Origin: CAIKMD01 sp035605975 | Lineage (GTDB): Bacteria > Pseudomonadota > Alphaproteobacteria > ATCC43930 > CGMCC-115725 | NCBI GenBank assembly: GCA_035605975.1 | Contig: DATNGG010000048.1 | Coordinates: 1-47,821 of the forward strand | DNA length: 47,821 nt | Direction of reading: 5' to 3' | Part shown: positions 24,882 to 32,267 of the stretch, piece after piece | Numbering within the stretch: position 1 is the first letter of the stretch | Layout of the letters: each line of letters starts with the position of its first letter | Notes under the pieces: model-generated | What the model was told of the DNA's origin: nothing | The model's database searches: none | The model's input: only the letters and a program-made list of their open reading frames with translations | Program-made: the position numbers and the translations under genes

Positions 24882-25328
24882 ATGTCCTTCACCGGCGGCT
24901 GTTCCTGCGGTGCGGTGCGCTTTGCGATCCGCGACTATCTCTATGCGCTCGTCTGCCACTGCGATGCGTGCAAGAAGCGGACGGGAAGCGCCTTCGGCAT
25001 CTCGATAGTGGTGGAGAAGGCCGATCTGCTCGAGCTTCGCGGCGCATTGCAGATCTATACGCGCGTCGCCGAGAGCGGACGGCCGGTCGATTACGAATTC
25101 TGCCCGCGCTGCGCGACGACGATCCGGTGGCGCATCGACAAGTTTGCCACCCGCGTGATTTTCGCGGGCGGGGCGTTCGACGATCCGCGCCGCTTGCCTG
25201 CGGCGGGCGAGATGTACAACGAGCAGGCGCTCGATTGGGCGCGGCCGCGCTGCGCCTTGTCGCGATTGGGAGAGCCGGATGCGGAATTCGGCGCGGCCCT
25301 GATCGCGAGGGCGAAGGAGCTGCGCTGA
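24882..25328 (+). CDS. GFA family zinc protein
   Basis: A 148-residue protein of the GFA (glutathione-dependent formaldehyde-activating enzyme-like, Mss4-fold) family. Zinc-binding cysteines are in GGCSCGAVRF, LVCHCDACKKRTGSAF and FCPRCATTIRW. GFA itself was proposed to condense formaldehyde with glutathione; most relatives have no proven activity. ATG at 24882 follows GGAAGGAGA. Length is normal. The tRNA-Val gene on the other strand lies 9 bases after its stop. Confidence 0.92.
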   Translation: MSFTGGCSCGAVRFAIRDYLYALVCHCDACKKRTGSAFGISIVVEKADLLELRGALQIYTRVAESGRPVDYEFCPRCATTIRWRIDKFATRVIFAGGAFDDPRRLPAAGEMYNEQALDWARPRCALSRLGEPDAEFGAALIARAKELR

Positions 25329-25337
25329 AGGAGGTCG

Positions 25338-25412
25338 TGGTGGGCGCTAGAGGGATTGAACCTCTGACCCCTTCCATGTCAAGGAAGTGCTCTCCCGCTG
25401 AGCTAAGCGCCC
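25338..25412 (-). tRNA. tRNA-Val (anticodon GAC)
   Basis: On the minus strand a 75-base cloverleaf is complete. The acceptor stem GGGCGCT pairs with AGCGCCC, the D arm contains TAGCTCAGCGGGAGAGCA, and the anticodon stem CTTCC/GGAAG encloses the loop TTGACAT (anticodon GAC, valine GUC codons). The T arm is AGAGG-TTCAATC-CCTCT. The discriminator is A and the terminal CCA is encoded (25340-25338). Confidence 0.97.
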
Positions 25413-25485
25413 TCTAAGAGGTTTGGCGGTTTAACCCAATTTCCCGCCCGAAACAAGATCGCCCGCCGCGAGAGGACCCGCGCCC

Positions 25486-25845
25486 TCAGGCGGCGAGCAC
25501 GCGCTCGATCTCGCTGACGAGCTGGCGCAGATGGAACGGCTTTTCGAGAACAGTCGCCTCGGTCGTCATCTGGCGCGCCTCGCGCAGCGCGACCGCAGCG
25601 AAACCGGTGATGAAGATCACCCGCAAATGCGGCCACATATCGCAAGCGCGGCGTGCCAGCTCGATGCCGTCGAGCCCCGGCATCACCACGTCGGCGAGAA
25701 GGAGGTCGACCGGATGCTCGTTCATCCGCGTCAGGGCCTGCTCGCCATCGGGATAGTCGTTGACGTCATGGCCGGCGCGCCGCAGCGCCCGGGCGAGAAA
25801 GAAGCGCAGATTGTCGTCGTCTTCGGCAAGAATGATTCGGGCCAT
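25486..25845 (-). CDS. cpdR: CpdR-type single-domain response regulator
   Basis: A 119-residue stand-alone receiver domain with no output domain. The acidic pocket is LAEDDD (Asp9, Asp10), the phospho-acceptor is Asp52 in LLLADVVMPGLDGIELARR, with Thr80 in VIFITGFAAVAL and Lys102 in EKPFHLRQLV. This pattern closely matches Caulobacter and Rhizobium CpdR, which in its unphosphorylated state delivers substrates to the ClpXP protease and is phosphorylated through the CckA-ChpT relay. ATG at 25845. It is divergent from an N-formylglutamate amidohydrolase gene and is followed by tRNA-Val, a neighbourhood I recall for cpdR in other alphaproteobacteria. Confidence 0.9.
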   Translation of the reverse strand: MARIILAEDDDNLRFFLARALRRAGHDVNDYPDGEQALTRMNEHPVDLLLADVVMPGLDGIELARRACDMWPHLRVIFITGFAAVALREARQMTTEATVLEKPFHLRQLVSEIERVLAA

Positions 25846-25986
25846 GCGCGATCCGCCAATATCCCTCTCGAATCCTAGCCGGGAAACCTAAACGCAGCGA
25901 ATAAAGGAAGTATTGACGTTTTCGCAGCGGCGGGCGGCATCCGCCGGGGATGACAGGGCGGGCGGATTGCCTGTAACTTTGGCCGC

Positions 25987-26877
25987 ATGGAAGGCCACCT
26001 GGCAGAGATCGCGCCGCTTCGGCCGGCCGTCGAGGTCGTGGCGGCGGGCGTGCAGACCGTCCCCATGGTGCTGGCCTCGCCGCATAGCGGCACGACCTAT
26101 CCGCCCGACCTCCTCGCCGCCTCGCGGCTCGATCCGCTGGCCCTGCGGCGCTCGGAAGACAGCTTCGTCGACGAGCTGTTCGGCGACGTGCCGAGCCTTG
26201 GCGCGCCGCTGCTTCGCGCGCATTTCGCCCGCGCCTATCTCGATCCCAATCGCGAGGCCTTCGAGCTCGATCCGGCGATGTTCGAGGACCCGCTGCCCGA
26301 TTTCGTCAACTCGCACTCGCCGCGGGTGCGCGTCGGGCTCGGCACGATTGCCCGCGTGGTCGCCTCGGGCGAAGAGATCTACGCGCGAAAGCTGCGCTTT
26401 GCCGAGGCCTTGCAGCGGGTGGAGCAGCTCTATCGGCCCTATCACAAGACGCTCCAGCACCTGCTCGAGGCGACGCGCGCGCGCTTCGGCTTCTATATCC
26501 TGCTCGATTGCCATTCGATGCCCTCGACCACCCTGCCGCAAAGCCGGCTCGCCCAGCGCGGCCGGATCGACATCGTCCTCGGGGATTGCCACGGCACCTC
26601 CTGCGATCCCGTTCTCGCCGAGACCGCCCAGCGCTACCTCATCGACCGCGGCTATGCCGTTGCGCGCAACGCCCCCTATGCCGGCGGCTTCACCACGACG
26701 CATTACGGCAAGCCCGGCGAAGGCGGGCACTGCCTGCAGATCGAGATCGGCCGCAGCCTCTACATGGACGAGCGCCTCTATCAGCGAAAGCCGTTCTTCG
26801 CCCGACTCGCCGCGGATATGCGCGGGCTTGCCGCGACGCTCGCCGCGATCGATCCAGCCGCGCTGAGGCCCGCATGA
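25987..26877 (+). CDS. N-formylglutamate amidohydrolase family protein, copy 2
   Basis: A 296-residue PF05013 enzyme, about 30 residues longer than the copy at 6368-7174 and not a recent duplicate of it. Motifs are MVLASPHSGTTYPPDLLAAS (metal His), LRRSEDSFVDELFGDVP, FARAYLDPNREAFELD, FYILLDCHSMPSTTLPQ and the C-terminal GGFTTTHYGKPGEGGHCLQI. The last block, with LQIEIGRSLYMDE, is typical of HutG-like members. No hut genes are adjacent. Start ATG 25987 is divergent from cpdR. The stop overlaps the GNAT start (ATGA at 26874-26877), so the two are co-translated. Confidence 0.92.
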   Translation: MEGHLAEIAPLRPAVEVVAAGVQTVPMVLASPHSGTTYPPDLLAASRLDPLALRRSEDSFVDELFGDVPSLGAPLLRAHFARAYLDPNREAFELDPAMFEDPLPDFVNSHSPRVRVGLGTIARVVASGEEIYARKLRFAEALQRVEQLYRPYHKTLQHLLEATRARFGFYILLDCHSMPSTTLPQSRLAQRGRIDIVLGDCHGTSCDPVLAETAQRYLIDRGYAVARNAPYAGGFTTTHYGKPGEGGHCLQIEIGRSLYMDERLYQRKPFFARLAADMRGLAATLAAIDPAALRPA

Positions 26878-27428
26878 AGGATGGCGCGGCGCCTTCGGTG
26901 CCGTTCGCCCTGCGTGCCGCACGAGAAAGCGATGTCTCCGCCATCGCCGCGCTTTACGGGCATTACGTGCGGATTTCGGCCGCGACCTTCGATCTGGTGC
27001 CACCGACGGAGAAGGAAATGGCGCGCCGGCACGGCGACATGGTCGCCGCCGGCCTGCCCTTTCTCGTCGCGAGCGAAGCCTCGAGCGGCCGGCTTTTGGG
27101 CTTTGCCTATGCTGGCTATTTCCGGCCGCGCCCGGCCTATCGCTTCACCCTTGAGGATTCGATCTATGTCGCGCCAGCGGTCACGCGCTGCGGCATTGGC
27201 CGCGCCTTGCTCGCGCGCCTCATCGCGGACGCGACGGCCCGGGGCTTCCGCCAGATGATTGCGATGATCGGCGACAGCGGCAATGCGGCCTCAATCGGTC
27301 TCCACGAGCAGGCGGGCTTCGCGCGGGCGGGGCTCCTGCCGGCCGCGGGGTTCAAGCTCGGCCGCTGGATCGATTGCGTCGTGATGCAACGAAGCCTCGG
27401 CGAGGGCTCGGCGACGCCCCCCGTCTGA
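26874..27428 (+). CDS. GNAT family N-acetyltransferase
   Basis: A 184-residue GNAT enzyme resembling the phosphinothricin/methionine-sulfone acetyltransferase group (Pat/MnaT). The domain runs from FALRAARESDVSAIAALYGH through FLVASEASSGRLLGFAYAGY. The acetyl-CoA loop is YVAPAVTRCGIGRALLARLI (the R-x-x-G-x-G/A pattern), followed by MIAMIGDSGNAASIGLHEQA and GFKLGRWIDCVVMQR. Family members acetylate the amino group of amino-acid analogues. It is coupled to the upstream amidohydrolase through ATGA, suggesting that both act on N-acylated amino acids; that is inference. Confidence 0.9.
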   Translation: MKDGAAPSVPFALRAARESDVSAIAALYGHYVRISAATFDLVPPTEKEMARRHGDMVAAGLPFLVASEASSGRLLGFAYAGYFRPRPAYRFTLEDSIYVAPAVTRCGIGRALLARLIADATARGFRQMIAMIGDSGNAASIGLHEQAGFARAGLLPAAGFKLGRWIDCVVMQRSLGEGSATPPV

Positions 27429-27464
27429 GGCGCTCAAAGCCCCCGACCCGCGGGACGAACCCCG

Positions 27465-27495
27465 AAAAGAAAAGGGCCGCGCCGAAGCGCGGCCC
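27465..27495 (-). terminator. Strong Rho-independent terminator
   Basis: On the minus strand a perfect 9-base-pair stem, GGGCCGCGC-TTCG-GCGCGGCCC (27495-27474), with a stable UUCG tetraloop, is followed directly by TTTTCTTTT. On the plus strand the stem is not followed by a T-run, so it terminates minus-strand transcription. It serves the small RNA candidate rather than the GNAT gene. Confidence 0.88.
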
Positions 27496-27558
27496 AAGTT
27501 TAGGGAGGAAACGCCTAGAAGACGTACGGCAGGTCGTCGGGCGACGACCGATGCCGCA
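27465..27558 (-). ncRNA. Candidate anti-Shine-Dalgarno small RNA (mmgR-like)
   Basis: A predicted transcript of about 94 nt between convergent protein genes. From 5' to 3' it has a short leader, a hairpin (GGTCGTC-GCCC-GACGACC, 27549-27532), an unpaired stretch carrying TTTCCTCCCT (CCTCCC at 27508-27503, complementary to a ribosome-binding site), and the terminator hairpin with its U-tract. A sigma-70-like promoter lies at the right distance. No frame longer than 25 codons fits inside. Two hairpins around an exposed UCCUCCC match what I remember of the alphaproteobacterial mmgR (formerly suhB RNA) family and other anti-SD small RNAs; the family assignment is from memory. A deleted gene's 3' end is the main alternative. 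Confidence 0.62.
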
Positions 27559-27682
27559 ATGCACAATATGATGCAGGAACACTGCCAAATCAACCTTAAA
27601 ATCGCTGCGGTAAAGAAATATTTTTCGCCCGATTTCCGCCAGCTTCGCCCCAAGATTGAAATGGTTGTTTGCATTGCACAAT
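27556..27682. promoter_or_regulatory. Pair of GCAWTGCACAAT boxes
   Basis: Two nearly identical 12-base elements, GCAATGCACAAT (27556-27567) and GCATTGCACAAT (27671-27682), lie in the same orientation 115 bases apart. The first overlaps the -10 element and start region of the small RNA, the second lies upstream of its -35. TGC-rich boxes of this kind are recognised by PhaR-type regulators of polyhydroxybutyrate genes in some alphaproteobacteria; assignment to PhaR is inference. Confidence 0.45.
27565..27593 (-). promoter_or_regulatory. Sigma-70-like promoter of the small RNA
   Basis: On the minus strand TTGATT (27593-27588) and CATATT (27570-27565) are separated by exactly 17 bases, each matching consensus at 4 of 6 positions. 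The surrounding 120 bases are clearly richer in A and T than the rest of the window. Initiation would fall near 27558. Confidence 0.5.
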
Positions 27683-27706
27683 CATGGTGCGGCGCGATGC
27701 CGCAGC

Positions 27707-28831
27707 CTATTCGGAGGCGAATTCCCGGCGCAATGCCGCGCCATGCTGGTCGAGGCCGGGGACGGCGCGCAATGGCCCCTCCTCCACTCGGCGCCCGGGC
27801 GGCAGCGGCACCGCGACCTGTCCCGACGGGGTCGGCGTTTCCCCGAGGCGGAGTTGCGGGTGGTCGGCGAAATCGGCGACGCTGTTGAGGTTGCCATAGG
27901 CAATCCCGGCCGCATCGAGCCGCGCCGCTAGGGCAGCGCGGCTCGCGGCGGCGAAATTCTGGCCGATGATCGCTTCAAGGGCCGCGCGGTTGGCAACGCG
28001 CCGCGGATTGTCGGCAAAGCGCGGATCGCGGGCGAGTTCCGGCTGTCCGAGCACGCTAGCGCAGAACTTCACCCATTCCCGCTCGTTCTGGATGCCGAGA
28101 ATGATCGCGCCCCCATCGCCGGTCGCGAAGGCGCCATAAGGCGCGATCGAGGGATGGCGCAGCCCGACGCGCTCAGGCGCGCGCCCGGCATAGGTGTGGT
28201 GCATGAGGGGCACCGCCATCCATTCGGCGGTGGCATCGAAGAGCGAGATCGAGAGAACGGCCCCCTCGCCGCGACGCTCGCGCCGATAGAGCGCCTCGAG
28301 GATCGCCGCATAGGCGTTGAGGCCCGCGGCAATGTCGGAGACCGACACCCCTACCCGCCCCGGCGCCTCGGGCGCCCCGGTGATCGAGGCGAGGCCGGTC
28401 TCGCCCTGGATCAGCAGGTCATAGGCCTTCATGTCACGATAGGGGCCGCTCTCGCCATAGCCCGAGACCGAGCAGGCGATGAGACGCGGAAACCGCCGGC
28501 AGAGCGCCGCCGGGTCGAAGCCGGCGCGCGCCGCGGCGCCGGGCGCCAGATTCTGCACGAACACGTCGGCGCGCGCGATCATGCGGAAGAGGAGCGCCCG
28601 ATCGGCCTCGTCCTTGATGTCGAGGACAATCGATTCCTTGCCGCGGTTGAGCCAGACGAAATAAGCGCTCTCGCCCTTGGCCGCGCGATCGTAGCCGCGC
28701 GCGAAATCGCCCTCAGGGCGCTCCACCTTGATGATTCGCGCGCCGGCATCGGCGAGCCGGCAGGTCGCGAGTGGCGCTGCGACCGCCTGCTCCAGCGCGA
28801 CGACGAGAATGCCTTCGAGCGGCCCCTTCAT
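27707..28831 (-). CDS. CaiB/BaiF family CoA transferase
   Basis: A 374-residue class III CoA transferase, moving CoA between carboxylic acids. The N-terminus GPLEGILVVALEQAVAAPLA, then DAGARIIKVERPEGDFARGY and NRGKESIVLDIKDE, is typical of the family. The likely catalytic aspartate is in SGYGESGPYRDMKAYDLLIQ, and the mobile glycine region follows in GETGLASITGAPEAPGR. The C-terminal part ends with DHPQLRLGETPTPSGQVAVP. The frame continues 46 codons upstream, but ATG at 28831 fits the family. It faces away from the D-2-hydroxyacid dehydrogenase operon with 136 bases between starts, so shared control is possible. The donor and acceptor acids are unknown. Confidence 0.93.
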   Translation of the reverse strand: MKGPLEGILVVALEQAVAAPLATCRLADAGARIIKVERPEGDFARGYDRAAKGESAYFVWLNRGKESIVLDIKDEADRALLFRMIARADVFVQNLAPGAAARAGFDPAALCRRFPRLIACSVSGYGESGPYRDMKAYDLLIQGETGLASITGAPEAPGRVGVSVSDIAAGLNAYAAILEALYRRERRGEGAVLSISLFDATAEWMAVPLMHHTYAGRAPERVGLRHPSIAPYGAFATGDGGAIILGIQNEREWVKFCASVLGQPELARDPRFADNPRRVANRAALEAIIGQNFAAASRAALAARLDAAGIAYGNLNSVADFADHPQLRLGETPTPSGQVAVPLPPGRRVEEGPLRAVPGLDQHGAALRREFASE

Positions 28832-28967
28832 CCTCTCACTCTCCGCGGCTGCGCGCCGTGAGAATAGGCAATCGCGCGTGCCGTCGAAAGCGCCCTCGCC
28901 TTGCGCCTGGCGCCGCACGGCGTCACAATAAAACTTGACGATCCATGCGGGCGGGAGGCTGCCGATC

Positions 28968-29927
28968 ATGCTGCGCGTCGCGATTCTCGACGACTATCTC
29001 GCCGTGGCATTGCGGCTTGCGGATTGGAAGAGCCTTCATCCCGAGGCGCAGATCGAGGCCTTTCCGGAGCACATCGCCGATATCGACACGCTGGCCAAGC
29101 GCCTCCACACCTTCGAGTGCCTGGTGCTGACGCGCGAGCGCACGCCCTTGCCGCGCACGCTGATCGACAAGCTGCCCAATCTGCGGCTGGTGATCACCGC
29201 CGGCATGCACAACGCCTCGATCGATGCCGCCGCCTTGGCCGAGCGCGGCATCGTTTATTGCGGCACCCAGGGCGTCGGCTATCCGACGGCCGAGCTGACC
29301 TGGGGACTGATCTTCGCGCTCTTGCGCAACATCCCGCGCGAGGATCGCGCCATCCGCCAGGGCCGCTGGCAAACCGCGATCGGCTATGGCGCCCATGGCA
29401 AAACGCTCGGCATCATCGGCCTCGGGCGGTTGGGGACGATGGTGGCCAAGACCGGCCAGGCTTTCGGGCTCGAGCTTATCGGCTGGAGCCGCAGCCTGAC
29501 CGACGCGCGCGCCGCCGAGCTCGGCGTCAAGCGCGTCGAGAAAACCGAGCTCTTCGAGCGCGCCGACATCGTCACCATCCATGTTCCGCTCAACAAGGAG
29601 AGCCGCGGTCTTGTCGGCGCGGCCGAGCTCGCGCGCATGAAGCCGAGCGCTTACCTCGTCAATACCTCGCGCGGGCCGATCGTCGAGGAAGCGGCGCTGC
29701 TCGCGGCGCTCAAAGGCCGGCGCATCGCCGGCGCCGCGATCGATGTTTATGACCGCGAGCCGATCGCCAAGGATCACCCGTTCCTCGAGCTCGACAATGT
29801 CGTGCTGACGCCGCATCTCGGCTATGCGATCGAGGAGAATTTCCGCATCTACTATGCCAACGCGGTCGAGAACATTCGCGCCTTCCTCGACGGCAAGCCA
29901 ATCCGCCTGATCGCGCCGCGTCACTGA
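28968..29927 (+). CDS. D-2-hydroxyacid dehydrogenase
   Basis: A 319-residue NAD(P)-dependent D-isomer-specific 2-hydroxyacid dehydrogenase (SerA/HprA superfamily). The Rossmann motif is KTLGIIGLGRLGTMVAKTGQ. The catalytic Arg is in LVNTSRGPIVEEAAL, the Glu in IDVYDREPIAKDHPF and the His in VVLTPHLGYAIEENF. There is no C-terminal ACT domain, so it is not a feedback-regulated phosphoglycerate dehydrogenase. An upstream ATG at 28935 is in frame, but GGGAGG before the ATG at 28968 and the family start (MLRVAILDDYLAVAL) favour the latter. It heads a plus-strand unit with two binding proteins, an SDR and a monooxygenase. Confidence 0.92.
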   Translation: MLRVAILDDYLAVALRLADWKSLHPEAQIEAFPEHIADIDTLAKRLHTFECLVLTRERTPLPRTLIDKLPNLRLVITAGMHNASIDAAALAERGIVYCGTQGVGYPTAELTWGLIFALLRNIPREDRAIRQGRWQTAIGYGAHGKTLGIIGLGRLGTMVAKTGQAFGLELIGWSRSLTDARAAELGVKRVEKTELFERADIVTIHVPLNKESRGLVGAAELARMKPSAYLVNTSRGPIVEEAALLAALKGRRIAGAAIDVYDREPIAKDHPFLELDNVVLTPHLGYAIEENFRIYYANAVENIRAFLDGKPIRLIAPRH

Positions 29928-29960
29928 GCGATCGCAACGAGGCACAACCGGGGGAATGAA

Positions 29961-30974
29961 ATGGGTCTTCGAACCGCGCTCTTCGTGACGATCGCCGCGC
30001 TCGTGGCGGCTCTCTCGGGGCCGGCGCGCGCGGCGGAGGGAAAGCTCGAGAACGTGGTTCTCGCCAATCCGGCGATCAGCCTCTCCTTCAGCGCCTCCTA
30101 CCTCGCCGAGGATTTGGGCCTCTTCGAGAAGAACGGGCTCAAGGTCAAGACGATCGAGATCCCGGGCGTCGGCTCGGCCAATGCGGTGATCTCGGGCAGC
30201 GCCGATTTCGCGCAGATCTCCTCGATCACGCTGACGCGCGCCGCGGCCAAGAGCCAGCGCATGCTCGGTATCGTCGAGACCACAGACAAGCCGATCATCC
30301 AGGTCTCGCTGCGCAAGGACCTCGCCGAAGCGGCAGGCTTCGACCCGAAGGCCTCCTTCGCCCAGCGCGCGGCGGCGTTGCGCGGCCACACCATCGCCGT
30401 CGATGCCACCGGCTCGCTCATTCACGGCTATGTGCTGCTCATGGCCAAGCGCGCGGGGATTCCGCGCGACGATGTCCATGTCGCGATCATGCAGCCGCCC
30501 AATATGATCGCCGCTTTCAAGAGCAAGCAGATCGACGGCATCGCCATGTCGCCGCCCTGGGCGATGATCCCGGTCGTTCAAGGCGAGGCCGTGATGATCG
30601 CGAGCGGGCCCGATGGCGATCCCAAGGACCTCGATCCTTTCGTCAACAACGTCGTCGTGACCTTGCCTTCGACTTGCGAGAAGCGCCGCGCCGTCTGCAT
30701 GAGCATGGGCCACGCCTTCGCCGCGGCCGAGGCCTATATCCACGACCACCCGCAGGAGGCGCTGGCGCTGCTGCAAAAGCGTTTCTCGAAGCTCGATCCG
30801 AAGGTGCTCGCGGCGGCGTTCGAGACGGTGCGCAAAATCAGCCCCAGCCCGCCGATCATCAATGTGAAAGGCTTGGAGAACGCCGAGGTCTTCAATGTCG
30901 ATGCCGGGCTGATGAAGCCCGAGGAGAAGCTCAAATCCTATGCCGGTCTGACGACCGACGAATTCGTCAAATAG
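29961..30974 (+). CDS. NMT1-type ABC substrate-binding protein
   Basis: A 337-residue periplasmic solute-binding protein of the NMT1/TauA/SsuA class. The signal peptide MGLRTALFVTIAALVAALSG has likely cleavage after ARA near residue 24. The mature start ENVVLANPAISLSFSASYLA, then EDLGLFEKNGLKVKTIEIPG, is the class signature, and GSANAVISGSADFAQIS forms the ligand cleft. Ligands of the class are nitrate, sulfonates, taurine, pyrimidine precursors and aromatic acids. No permease or ATPase gene is nearby, so it must share a transporter encoded elsewhere, or act as a sensor. It starts 33 bases after the dehydrogenase stop and is followed by a second binding protein. Confidence 0.9.
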   Translation: MGLRTALFVTIAALVAALSGPARAAEGKLENVVLANPAISLSFSASYLAEDLGLFEKNGLKVKTIEIPGVGSANAVISGSADFAQISSITLTRAAAKSQRMLGIVETTDKPIIQVSLRKDLAEAAGFDPKASFAQRAAALRGHTIAVDATGSLIHGYVLLMAKRAGIPRDDVHVAIMQPPNMIAAFKSKQIDGIAMSPPWAMIPVVQGEAVMIASGPDGDPKDLDPFVNNVVVTLPSTCEKRRAVCMSMGHAFAAAEAYIHDHPQEALALLQKRFSKLDPKVLAAAFETVRKISPSPPIINVKGLENAEVFNVDAGLMKPEEKLKSYAGLTTDEFVK

Positions 30975-30999
30975 AGACGAGATCGATTCAACGGACGGG

Positions 31000-31013
31000 T
31001 CCGGACGTCCGGA
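31000..31013. repeat. 14-base perfect palindrome
   Basis: TCCGGACGTCCGGA is perfectly self-complementary and lies in the 55-base gap between the two binding-protein genes, 16 bases before the second start. It could form a small hairpin that tunes expression of the downstream genes, or be an operator; neither is proven. Confidence 0.5.
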
Positions 31014-31029
31014 GCCAAAGGGGGAATAG

Positions 31030-32244
31030 ATGAGGTTCGGTGCAATGAAAGTCTCGACAGCCGGGGTCGCGCTGTTGGCGCTCGCGGCCTGGGCGGGAGG
31101 CGCGGCGACGGCCGCGGCCGATACGCATATCAAGATCGGCTTCATCAACAGCTATTCGGGCTTCTTGGCGCAGCCGGGCGACGAGATGGACAAAGGCGTC
31201 GCGCTCTATGTCAAAGAGCATGAGAAGGACCTGCCGCCGGGCGTCACGATCGAGGTCATCAAGCGGGACGACACCTCGACGCCCGAGGTCGCCAAGCGCA
31301 TCGCGCAGGAACTGATCACCCGCGACCATGTGCAGCTTCTTTTCGGCGTGATCGCTTCGCCCAACGCCGCGGCGATCGCGCCGCTGACCGCGCAGGCGAA
31401 GGTGCCGATGATCATCACCAACGCCGCCGGCGCTGGCATCACGCGCATCTCGCCCTATGTCGTGCGCGTCTCCTTCACCCTGTGGCAGTCGGGCCTGCCG
31501 ATGGGGCAATGGGCGGTGAAGCAGGGCTGGAAGAAAGCCTTCGTTGCGATCAGCGATTTCATCCCCGGCCACGACGCGGGCGACGCCTTCAAGAAAGGCT
31601 TCACCAGCGCCGGGGGCCAGATCATCGGCGACATCGCCTTCTCGCCGACCTCGCCTGATTTCCCGCCGGTGGTGCAGCGCATTCGCGACGCCAAGCCCGA
31701 TGTCGCCTTCGTCTGGGTTCCCGCCGGAACGCAGGCGACCGGCATCATGAAATCGATCCAGGATCTGGGCGTGCGCCAGGCCGGCATCAACATCATCTCG
31801 ACCCAGGACCTCGTGCCCGACGAAGAGCTGCCGAATATGGGGAGCACGCCCATCGGCGTCATCACCTCGGGGAATTATTCTGCGGCCGCGGACCGGCCGG
31901 CGAACAAGGCTTTCGTCGCCGCCTGGAAGAAAGCTTATGGCGACAAGCCGGCGCCGGATTTCCTCTCGGCCGATGGCTGGGACGGGATGATGATGGTGTT
32001 CGATCTGCTGAAAGCGACCAAGGGCCAGTTCACCGCCGATCAGGCGATGGCGTTCCTCTCGCATTGGAAGACCGATCAAAGCCCGCGCGGCCCGATCTCG
32101 GTCGACCCGCAGACTCGCGACATCGTCCAGAACATCTATATCCGCAAGACGGAGATGAAGAACGGCGCGCTGGCCAATATCGAGTTCGACACGATCCCCA
32201 ACGTCAAGGATCCGTGGAAGGAACTCAACCCGCCCAAGAAATAG
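31030..32244 (+). CDS. LivK-type ABC substrate-binding protein
   Basis: A 404-residue type I periplasmic binding protein (Peripla_BP_6), the family of branched-chain amino acid, amide and aromatic acid receptors. The signal peptide ends near ATAAADTH, and the mature start IKIGFINSYSGFLAQPGDEM is typical. Conserved segments include LFGVIASPNAAAIAPLTAQA, AFVAISDFIPGHDAGDAFKK and FVWVPAGTQATGIMKSIQDL. An in-frame ATG at 31045 is an alternative start. No LivH, M, G or F homologues are in the window. Unlike the preceding NMT1-type protein it belongs to a different structural class, so the two should bind different ligands or use different transporters. Confidence 0.92.
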   Translation: MRFGAMKVSTAGVALLALAAWAGGAATAAADTHIKIGFINSYSGFLAQPGDEMDKGVALYVKEHEKDLPPGVTIEVIKRDDTSTPEVAKRIAQELITRDHVQLLFGVIASPNAAAIAPLTAQAKVPMIITNAAGAGITRISPYVVRVSFTLWQSGLPMGQWAVKQGWKKAFVAISDFIPGHDAGDAFKKGFTSAGGQIIGDIAFSPTSPDFPPVVQRIRDAKPDVAFVWVPAGTQATGIMKSIQDLGVRQAGINIISTQDLVPDEELPNMGSTPIGVITSGNYSAAADRPANKAFVAAWKKAYGDKPAPDFLSADGWDGMMMVFDLLKATKGQFTADQAMAFLSHWKTDQSPRGPISVDPQTRDIVQNIYIRKTEMKNGALANIEFDTIPNVKDPWKELNPPKK

Positions 32245-32267
32245 CGGCGGCTCCCGGTGCCGAGGCG

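Noticed and set aside
27515..27592. A 25-codon minus-strand frame ending PDDLPYVF before the terminator, perhaps the 3' remnant of a lost gene
   Set aside because: It is short, begins after a stop, matches no family I know, and the promoter, hairpins and CCUCCC tract are better explained by a small RNA. I keep it as the main alternative.
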